Assembly (NCBI GenBank): GCA_011033025.1
Contig: WFMF01000002.1
Span: 62,001-126,000, forward strand
Length of the DNA: 64,000 nucleotides
Direction of reading: 5' to 3'
Source of the DNA: Beroe forskalii
Taxonomy: Eukaryota > Ctenophora > Nuda > Beroida > Beroidae
Positions 56,701 through 64,000 of this stretch are shown in pieces. Position 1 is the stretch's first letter; each line of letters begins with the position of its first letter. The position numbers and the translations under genes were made by a program. Under the pieces are notes generated by a model. The model had not been told where the DNA came from. It searched no databases and worked only from the letters and a program-made list of their open reading frames with translations.

Positions 56701-56765
56701 GAAGTTCGTTTAAAAATAATTTTTTCTTCTACAAGAATTTTACAAGAATTTTAAAATATAATTTG
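53727..56765. mobile_element. Inverted, longer copy of the 11.8/17.8 kb element family
   Basis: The left end has AATTCTAGCAGCGTCCAAAA, then GAATTGCGCCTGCCGACA. The right end has CTCTGCCAACCCTCCTATTT with the hairpin GCCTTTTTGTTTTACAAAAA, in inverted order to 17.85-19.47 kb. The edges also match a fused short copy at 59443-59560. The interior is AT-rich, includes a 145-bp tandem repeat and two short frames (54298-54591, 55073-55258) that match nothing recognised. An ACGGACGG run lies near 56470. Confidence 0.5.
55664..56110. repeat. 145-bp tandem repeat, three copies
   Basis: GGGGGCCACGCCCTTTTTTC, TTTCGAATTTTTTCAAAATT and TTGCTTATGATGAATAAA recur with a period near 145 bp. Confidence 0.8.
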
Positions 56766-56769
56766 TGAC

Positions 56770-57507
56770 AAAAGCAATGTCATTCAAATCGCACACAAGT
56801 CTGTAATATTATGTTAATCGGGGATGATAGTGTGATTTGGTGATGTATTTTGGTGATTGGAATTGATTTGGTGAAAAGTCATCAGCGTACTGATTCGAGG
56901 GAGCAGACGAAAGCATACAAAAAAAAGGGGCCAATTTTTGAAAACTATAGAAGGATAATGGTGACTAGATGAGATTGGGGATCGTAATGTGGGCACGTAC
57001 AGACCAAAGAGCCAACAGAGAGAGATGCCGAAGAGAGAAAAGAACTGATGCCGAAGAGAAAAAGAACTGATGAGAAGAGCTGAAGTAACAGGAGTAATCG
57101 TGCAGGAAGAGCAAAGCAACAAGAACTCACGAAGACCTGGAGAAGGAGAATTAGAAAAGAAGAAATGGATAGGGTTGATGTTGTCCCCCGGCCTACGCAT
57201 GCCCCACGCATGGGACACAGTTAAGCCCAAATCGGTACGCAGCCAGGTGAGCATCGGAGAGGCACCTGCTTCCCACACATATGTAGCAGGTGGCTGGATC
57301 ACTACCAGCGCAAGTCGGAAACACCCCCTCTTTTCCACTCAGCCATCTGGGATCCAAACTGAGTGGGACACTTAGACAACATCCAGGCCCTAAGTGATGA
57401 GGATTCAGACGATGAAAAGAGCAGACAAGGCTGGAAAAACAAAGAGCAAAAAGCGGAAAGAGTGAAAAGCTGAGATGAGAGAGATTGAAGGTGGAATCAC
57501 AGGAAAT
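56770..57507 (-). other. Probable LINE 3' untranslated region
   Basis: Downstream (minus-strand sense) of the LINE reverse transcriptase stop. It is pyrimidine-rich on the minus strand (TTCTTCTTTTCTAATTCTCC) and contains CCACGCATGGGACAC-type sequence. Open frames here (for example 56814-57338) look like chance. No poly(A) tail or target duplication could be fixed. Confidence 0.4.
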
Positions 57508-59487
57508 CTAAGATGAGCTTTCACCTTGCTGAGACAGTTCTTTTTTGTACTTTAGAGTGCTCTTGTACATAATCTTGATTGCCCTGGTCATGATTTGTAT
57601 ATGTCTCACAAGTGAGTCATTATTTGATTCAGCAGGACCTGGTGGATATGTCCTGGCTATCTGAATGCCATTAAGAGGAGTATCACCATGGTTGATGTCG
57701 ATACTGTTGATCAGTGATGCCATCTTATGCCTATGTGATGTTGTTAGTGGACAGGTGGCAAGGATGTGTTCTTCATCTTCAATAGCTGAGGTGTCGATTC
57801 CTTTTGATGAGCAGAAGTCACAGATCCTTTCTGCTTTAGGAATGTTTTTGTGCCTTCCAGTTTCAATATTGAGTTTGTGAGCACTACAGCGAATCCTTGC
57901 AGTGAATTTCCTGTCCTCAAAATTGCGGGCATGGTCAAGGTAATGTTCCCACGTGATCTTGTCTTTTACCTCTCTGTAGAATGAGAGCCTGCTTGATTGC
58001 TCCAAGGTGAATCTCCATGCTTCAGTGAAGTGATTCTGAAGGTTCTTGGCCAGTAACACAGGAGATGCAGCTTCAGCTAGATGAGTGGCTGAAACAGAGG
58101 CTGCCAGTTGATACTGATTATTGCTGTCTGTTGCAAAACTTTCGATGATAGATTTCATGTTGGAGTACCATGATAAACCAAGATTTGCCTGTTCGTTGAA
58201 TGCTGCCTTGGCAAGGTTTGAATCTTCCATCTCAGCCAGTCTTTTGAAGTATTTGACGCAGAGCTTCAGGCTATCGATAAGAAGTGGAAATCTGCCAGTT
58301 TCACCCCAGGCAGCAGAGTTGGATGCATTGCGCCTTATGCCTAGCAGATACTTGAGGTGACGTAGATGAACCTGCTCAAGGCGCATCTTGGCAATTTTCG
58401 AGACACAATTGTTGATATTACTGTCACGGTCAAAGCAGGAGATAAGGTGTTTCACGACAGGTCGACTAGGAAGCCAGACTTGGCACCCATAGGTTAGGAT
58501 GGGTGTCACAAGGGAACCAAAGAGTTGCTGTAGGTTCTTGGGATCCACGTATCTCCTGTCAACAGTATTCCTCAGACTGAAGTGTGCCCCGAGGCCTTTT
58601 TTGTAAAGCGAGTCTTCGGCCTGGCTGAAATTCCCCTTGTTGCTGATGATGATACCCAGGTAGCAGTAGGAGGTAACCAGCTCGATCTTATCTCCATTAA
58701 TGATCGGCCTCCAGGTGGCACTTGGAGGATAGAGTCCATTCATAACCATGAACTTGGTTTTAGAGATATTTATTTCGAGACCCCAGGCATTGCAGTAGTT
58801 CTCAATAACATTCAGTTGTTTTTGAAGTGAGTGGGTATCTAGAGCCAGGATGACAAGTTCATCAGCCCATGCGAGATGGGATATTTTCAGACCAGATAAA
58901 GTGGGGCAGTTGACGTCCAATTCGTTGAGCAGCTTGGACAGCTTGAGAAAATAGACTTTGAAAAGTTCAGGGCTAAGAGGGTGACCTTGTTCAGTCCCTT
59001 TGGATATATCAAAACTTTTGCTGATCCTGTTGTTGATTTTGATGTTTCCAGAAGAGTAGCTGTACATGTTTTTGATGATGTTGAAGAAACCGCCATTTAT
59101 TCCATAGCAGGCAAGCTTGAAGAGCAATGCTTGACGGCAGACAAGATCGAAGGCTTTTCTCAGGTCAATGAAGACAGCATAGACCTTTTGCTTGACTCTT
59201 TTGTACTTTTCCATCAGTGTTAACAGTGTAAAAATATGATCATTACACTGGCTACCCTTCTTGAAGCCTGCTTGGTTAGGAGGGTCGGGAAAGTTAGACT
59301 CACGATGGTTTATCAAGCGACTGAGAAGCATCAGAGAAAGGAGTTTTCCAACACAGCTACACACAGCAAAAGCCCTGTAGTTGTCAGGATCAGAGGTACA
59401 GCCCTTCTTGACGAAAATTAGCAATTTAATATCAAAAAATTCATAATTAATTCCAGCAGCGTCCAAAAAATACAGTTTTACCGTCAA
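57508..59487 (-). mobile_element. LINE reverse transcriptase ORF, 5' truncated, altered active site
   Basis: About 630 residues of a non-LTR retrotransposon polymerase, which copies its RNA at a nicked chromosome target. Visible blocks: KKGCTSDPDNYRAFAVCSC (27-45), NQAGFKKGSQCNDHIFTL (71-88), the first catalytic motif VFIDLRKAFD with D108, GTEQGHPLSP (164-173, normally RQG-PLSP) and LAWADELVIL (205-214), then a thumb with YLGI and a C-terminal zinc-type cluster CDFC..EEHILATC. The F/Y-x-D-D box is WADE, with Glu for the second Asp, which should damage activity. There is no endonuclease domain: homology begins at the K27-K28 region, and the preceding codons come from AT-rich flanking sequence that also occurs in the hairpin at 59.55 kb. 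It is a dead copy. Confidence 0.88.
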
Positions 59488-59522
59488 AAAATTCTAAAAA
59501 TAGGTACAAATCATTGGCTGAA

Positions 59523-59656
59523 AGCTCGTTCAGAAATAATTTTTTCTTCTCGACGAAAATTAGCAATTAAATATTCAAAATTAATTATGAATTTTTGAAT
59601 ATTTAATTGCTAATTTTCGTCAAGAAGAAAAAATTATTTTTAAACGAGTCACTACC
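59523..59656. repeat. Near-perfect palindrome with 60-base arms
   Basis: AAATAATTTTTTCTTCT, CGACGAAAATTAGCAATTAA and ATATTCAAAA return as the reverse complement after a loop of about 10 bases, with very few mismatches. The inner GACGAAAATTAGCAATT is also the sequence at the 5' boundary of the LINE (59413-59432). Confidence 0.85.
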
Positions 59657-59716
59657 TAGTAACTACTAGCTAGTGAGTCACTACCTGGTCACTACCTAGT
59701 AACTACTAGCTAGTGA
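59647..59716. repeat. 38-bp tandem repeat (CTAGTAACTACTAGCTAGTG)
   Basis: Two units containing CACTACCTAGTAACTACTAG and CTAGTGAGTCACTACCTGGT adjoin the palindrome. Confidence 0.7.
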
Positions 59717-61283
59717 CTTACATTGCATACGGGCCATTATTTCAGACCCTTCCGTACACGGGAAAAACCATTTTTAAGATTTTGAGTTATTGTCTTAACT
59801 TCAGAAACGTGTGTGCAAGATGTGTACTGCATTATTTAGCTCTAATCTAATTTAGCTCTAAATGTTACATTTAGCACTAATCTTTATCAATCATACAGGG
59901 TTGAATTGTACAGAAATTTGCCCCGAATGTCAACCATCCATCCTATTCTTAATTTTTGGACTTGAACGCCCTGAATATGTCCTGAACAGTGAAATAGGAC
60001 CATAAAAACATTCCTAGAAGATGTAGAATTCGCCATACAGCGGCGCACCTGAAAACAATAAAAAAAAGTAGCTAGATGACCCACTGAAAAATCTTCGTTA
60101 ACACTGAAAATTTGCAATTCAGTCTGGTAGAGACCCTTGGACTCGAATATGTCGATATTTTGACATATTTGGTCATATTGGTCATTTAAGCCTGTAGTGA
60201 CAATCATTTCCGAACGCCCTAATATATAGTTTTCTTCATTGCGGGACAGCCTTTATAAGGCTGCACCGCGCCCATTCCTGAGTTATTCTATTTAACGTTT
60301 CTCGTGAAACGGTCTTTTACTTGGCTTAGCCACGATACCATATGTGTCCCGAAAAGCGAATTTTGTTCGGTTTTTTGCCTTTTTTCAATTTCTTACTTGT
60401 AAATTTGACTGGGAATCTAACTCCCATATTCTCCATGTTATTCCTCTGGAGAGAGGTTACTATCTTACTATAGCAACCAACTTCCTAATTTCCTATGAGT
60501 TTAGAGAGGTAACTATAGCAACCAACTTCCTGGGGGTTTAGAGAGGTTACTATAGCAACGTACTCACTGGGAGTTTAGAGAGGTTACTAAGCAACCAACT
60601 CATTGGGAGATAAGAGACGTAACTATAGCAACTAACTTCCTGGGAGTTTGGATCTAGGTTACTAAGCAAATAACTTCCTGGGAGCTTAGGGAGGTAACTA
60701 TAGCAACCAACTTTCTGGGAGTTTAGAGAGGTTACTATAGCAACCAACTTCCAGGGAGTTTAGAGAGGTAACTATAGCAACCAACTTCCTGGGAGTTTAG
60801 AGAGGTTACTATAGCAACTTACTCACCGGGAGTTCAGAGAGGTTACTAAGCAACCAACTCATTGGGAGATAAGAGACGTAACTATAGCAACTAACTTCCT
60901 GGGAGTTTAGAGAGGTTACTACAGCAACGTACTCACTGGGAGGTCAGAGAGGTTACTATAGCAACCAACTCCTTGGGAGGTCAGAGAGGTTACTATAGCA
61001 ACCAACTTCCTGGGACTTTAGAGAGGTAACTATAGCAACCAACTTCCTGGGAGTTTAGAGAGGTAACTATAGCAACCAACTTCCTGGGACTTTAGAGAGG
61101 TTACTATAGCAACCAACTTCCTAGGAGTTTAGAGAGGTTACTATAGCAACTAACTCATAGGGATATAAGAGAGGTAACTATAGCAACCAACTTCCTAGGA
61201 CTTTAGAGAGGTTACTATAGCAACCAACTTCCTGGAAGGTCAGATAGAAGTAACTATAGCAACCCACTTCCTGGGAGTTTAGA

Positions 61284-61512
61284 GGGGCATAGATCAGAAC
61301 AGCAAAGCCACGAGGACGCCATGGCAGCGTCACGGTAGTGCCACTGTGAAGCCACGAGGACGCCACGAGCTGCTACCTAGGCGCCAGGGCAGTGCCATGG
61401 TGAAGCCACCGTGATGCCACGAGAAGGCCACTGTGACGCTGGCCTGGAAACGCTACGAGAAAGCCACAGTAGAGCCACCGTGAAGCCACGACAGCGCCAC
61501 TGTAGTGCCAGG
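61284..61512. repeat. GCCAC-rich tandem repeat
   Basis: GCCACGAGGACGCCA, GCCACTGTGAAGCCAC, GCCAGGGCAGTGCCATG and similar 11-13 base pieces repeat to 61512. It starts the insertion into array 2. Confidence 0.75.
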
Positions 61513-61765
61513 GATAATTTCGATAAGATAATTAGGACGATCATATACACGCATTCATAATAATTTATTCATTAATAATGAATCATTGACAGTTAATGAA
61601 TAATATCATTAAATGCAAACATATCTGAATTAAACTGATATAGGTGTAAAAACACTGATGACAAAAGCTCTGCTTGTTCAAAGGCGGCAATCCTTGTACT
61701 CGTCCTCTGAAACCCCCATCCACAGCAAGGCATCTTCCAGTTAGGTACCAAGGTCAACGAGTTCA

Positions 61766-62032
61766 TCAATCTTGGAGATTAGGAACATCAGTTCTTCTTC
61801 TGTTCTCAGCAACCCTCCTCCAGTGAGCAGAGCAAGGAACCGTTGTAGTCACGATGACCTCTGTTCCACTTCTGGTTTCGTAGCAGTAGGAATGTTGACA
61901 CTGCTTGCAGGTAAGGGCAAGTGGCCAGTTCGTGGGCTTCTCCGCGGTGCAGAAGGTGTCCTCGTGTCCAACATCACCACAGGAAGAGCAGCAGAGTAGT
62001 TGGACTCCAACCTCTGATCTGATTGGCTCCAC
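61766..62032 (-). CDS. Small cysteine/histidine-rich ORF inside the insertion
   Basis: 88 codons from an ATG: MEPIRSEVGVQLLCCSSCGD, VGHEDTFCTAEKPTN, LALTCKQCQHSYCYETRSGT. The spacing CxxC..H..C..CxxC..HxxC could bind one or two zinc ions, as in PHD/RING-like or zinc-ribbon modules, but no family fits with confidence. It may be one exon of a larger coding region carried by the insertion; AG and GT candidates exist but were not resolved. Confidence 0.4.
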   Translation of the reverse strand: MEPIRSEVGVQLLCCSSCGDVGHEDTFCTAEKPTNWPLALTCKQCQHSYCYETRSGTEVIVTTTVPCSAHWRRVAENRRRTDVPNLQD

Positions 62033-62277
62033 CGTGGTACAAACAGCTCGGGAGTTGTTGTCCGACTGGCCTATAGCAACTTATCAACTGGGAGTTTAGA
62101 AAGGTTACTATAGCAACTAACTCACTGGGAGTTCAGAGAGGTTACTAAAGCAACCAAAGTCCTTGGTGAATTTTCCTGTTTTCAGAGTTTTTCTCAAGAA
62201 ACAGTAGACAATTAATTAAACTGTACACTTGTCACAAAAAATTGAAGTGTTAAAATAGCACAGTCTTGCAAATAATT

Positions 62278-62648
62278 TTTTTTTTTTTTTTTTTCACTCA
62301 GAGTGTGGCGAATGATCACTGAGCACCTGTCAGCGCTCTCACATCCTGTCACATTCATCATAGTGATAATGTACTTAAACAGTGACATTTTTCCCTTGTC
62401 TATTGCCTCAGCCTTCATCCCACAAAATCTGAAATACCTGAAATAAAAGTAAATAAGAAAAAAAAATAAATTAAATAAATTAAAATAAATTAAAGTAAAC
62501 TAAATTTTTCTTATCTTTTCTTTTCTTTTTAATTTGTTTTACGTTCTTTTTTAACTTTTTTTTCTTTTTTTTTGTGTTTTTTGTATTCTTTTTTTTTGTG
62601 TTTTTTGTAGATTTTGTGTTTTTTGTATCTTTTGTGTTTTTTGTATAA
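62278..62648 (-). mobile_element. Retroposed insertion with poly(A) tail and 12-bp target duplication
   Basis: Present only in copy 2. TTGCAAATAATT occurs at 62266-62277 and again at 62649-62660, whereas copy 1 has it once. On the minus strand the insert ends in a poly(A) run (62278-62294) next to the duplication, the mark of LINE-driven retroposition. Its 5' part is a low-complexity ACAAAAAACAC and AAATAAATT stretch. A short frame (KGKMSLFKYIITMMNVTG) precedes the tail but was not recognised. Confidence 0.85.
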
Positions 62649-62820
62649 TTGCAAATAATTCAAATCCCCAGTTTATGAAATCCATCATTTAAAAGCTCAT
62701 TCAACATTAAATTCAAACAATTCGCGGCATCTCTTGTCCCATTTCGTATCTTGCCCCAGTTAGGGATCATAGATACAACCATTTCTTGTCCATAGCATTT
62801 CCAATGATTTCCCCATTCTC

Positions 62821-64000
62821 CTAACTTCTGTGTATCTCCACATTGTGATTATTTTCATGTCCTTCGACGATGTGAATGCTGATATTAACATCATCACTTC
62901 TTTCTGGAACTAACCTTTTGCGGATCCCTGACACCACCACAGCCTTCGCCTTTATAAACCCATGCCACAGCTTGCTTATCACTCCACTGATGCATTTCTT
63001 GATGGTTGGATTCAGTAACATCGGATTTATCACTGAATTCATTGGATTAAGCACCAATGAGAACACAGAGTACCATTTAGTGGCATCCAGAACTTCACTC
63101 GAATGTAAGATGCAGATTGTAATGAAAGGGATCCAGCTGGTGAAATCCGTGAGAATGATGGTAGCTGCGGTTCTCTGCACTTTGTGGCCTCTTTTCTCGA
63201 ATGATCTGGCTGTAGCCTCATCTGCCACAGCTATGGAGCTCCCCGAAGTCACCTTGGCAATGACAATGTAAGCTGCAGAAATTATGACGAAACACACTAT
63301 TTGGATGATATGGGAAACCCAAACATACGCAGATTGGGGATCCTCTTTCCTTACCAGATACTTGAAAGTACAGACGGGGTCATTGCTGTAGAACTGCACT
63401 TTCTTGTTGGGAAGCGCCGAGTTGTCTTGAGAAAACATGCTCCCAAGTAGTTGTCTGATCAACTTCCAACTTAGGGCCTTGTTAGATCTGAGCCGTCCAT
63501 AGTATGCCTCTAGGATGGAAATGTGGCTTTTCTTGCCAGGGGCACCAAGGAATAAGGGAATATCAGATCCGTGATAGAGCCCATTCACGAAGTAATCTTC
63601 AAAATGCCCAACTAAAGGCACCAGAGAACTGGCCAAAGCGAAGGAAACAATGCAACCTGTTACGAGACAAACTTTCACCCCTCCCTTCCGTGAAACTGGC
63701 TGAGGAATGCGTAAAGTCCTGGAAATACTGGTAACTCTGAAGAGACTCAGAGCTGTCATAGAGAGCACAGACATCATGATACCCACTGAGTTGAGAACCC
63801 CGACTAGGGAGCAAGAGGTGCTTGTCAACCATTCCATCTGCATTTCGCAGTACGATGAGCCGTAGTAAGCGTTGAAGACTGAGATCGTGAAGACGAAAAT
63901 GCCGACCAACAAATCCCCGAAGTTGATCATGACTAAGAGTGAGCTGTTTGCCAGAGATTCGTTAGTTTTGCTCTTCCAGGCGGATTTTACAGAATTTGGG
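62821..64000 (-). CDS. LDLa-domain GPCR, copy 2, C-terminal part (runs off window)
   Basis: The last 392 or so codons, covering the end of TM1 through the C-terminus, are open to the window edge. Compared with copy 1 the protein differs by five substitutions (Gly741 to Arg, Leu841 to Pro, Tyr867 to Ser, Ile1022 to Val, Ile1030 to Asn in copy 1 numbering) and one added Arg before the last Ser; several base changes are silent. TM6 TDFTSWIPF and NPMLL are kept. No frame damage is seen, so both copies could be functional. The ectodomain lies beyond 64000. Confidence 0.88.
   Translation of the reverse strand, partial: PNSVKSAWKSKTNESLANSSLLVMINFGDLLVGIFVFTISVFNAYYGSSYCEMQMEWLTSTSCSLVGVLNSVGIMMSVLSMTALSLFRVTSISRTLRIPQPVSRKGGVKVCLVTGCIVSFALASSLVPLVGHFEDYFVNGLYHGSDIPLFLGAPGKKSHISILEAYYGRLRSNKALSWKLIRQLLGSMFSQDNSALPNKKVQFYSNDPVCTFKYLVRKEDPQSAYVWVSHIIQIVCFVIISAAYIVIAKVTSGSSIAVADEATARSFEKRGHKVQRTAATIILTDFTSWIPFITICILHSSEVLDATKWYSVFSLVLNPMNSVINPMLLNPTIKKCISGVISKLWHGFIKAKAVVVSGIRKRLVPERSDDVNISIHIVEGHENNHNVEIHRS

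Larger units (their letters stand above)
60440..62150. repeat. 37-38 bp minisatellite, array 2, interrupted
   Basis: The same unit as array 1 from about 60440 to 61283 and again at 62067-62150. The break is filled by 783 bases absent from copy 1. Unit order differs from array 1, so the two arrays have been reshuffled since duplication. Confidence 0.9.
59741..64000. repeat. Segmental duplication, copy 2 (continues past window)
   Basis: Direct repeat of 5904-9016 as described for copy 1, with two extra insertions inside the minisatellite and the 3' UTR region, and a shorter leader difference near 59760. Confidence 0.9.

Noticed and set aside
53727-56765. A CRISPR-like or tyrosine-recombinase element in this AT-rich block.
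   Set aside because: The repeats are tandem (145 bp) or terminal, with no regularly spaced unique spacers. The short frames show no recombinase residues.
57070-57375. Plus-strand frame of 101 codons and a 174-codon minus-strand frame (56814-57338).
   Set aside because: They lie in the probable 3' untranslated region of the LINE. The codon pattern is unconvincing and no domain was seen.

Overview
The window looks like a repeat-rich invertebrate animal genome. The genes are intron-split with GT/AG junctions and AATAAA signals. They encode metazoan extracellular modules (LDL-receptor class A, sushi/CCP, CUB), a seven-helix receptor and a WEE1-type cell-cycle kinase. The phylum cannot be fixed from the sequence; tunicate, cnidarian, sponge, echinoderm and lophotrochozoan sources all remain possible. 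No bacterial operons, CRISPR arrays or rRNA genes were seen.

Layout. 1-142: last coding exon of a flavin amine oxidase-like gene (+). 1.1-4.4 kb: remnants of retroelement-like ORFs around a GAATTC-rich palindrome. 5.9-11 kb: a segment holding a 37-38 bp minisatellite and a GPCR gene (-) with LDLa modules. The same segment reappears in direct orientation from 59.7 kb to the window end, with a second, nearly identical GPCR copy running off the edge. 11-24.4 kb: no gene, but stacked transposons (a hAT MITE with a clear 8-bp target duplication, fold-back elements, a tRNA-like sequence) and tandem repeats. 24.6-32.7 kb: the most interesting gene, a minus-strand type I membrane receptor in at least 16 exons, with about seven CCP domains, one CUB domain, one transmembrane helix and a long cytoplasmic tail with ITIM-like and YxN motifs. 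Its introns carry minisatellites that sit on, or copy, its own splice sites. 33-38.6 kb: a homopolymer-distorted stretch, then a 4.6 kb GATC-phased satellite that flips orientation near 36.12 kb. 38.7-49.6 kb: nested MITEs and a 4.9 kb long-inverted-repeat element whose insertion order can be read. 50.2-50.7 kb: the last two exons of a WEE1-like kinase (-). 51-53.4 kb: a 21-bp satellite split by a probable solo LTR. 53.7-59.5 kb: an inverted transposon copy and a 5'-truncated LINE reverse transcriptase with a changed catalytic motif.

The genes do not form an operon or evident pathway. Two could act in recognition at the cell surface (the CCP-CUB receptor and the duplicated LDLa-GPCR), and both lie next to unstable tandem repeats. 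Exon boundaries were placed by eye from open frame, splice dinucleotides and phase. Two junctions of the CCP-CUB gene do not agree in phase and a third has a weak donor; these are marked in the entries.
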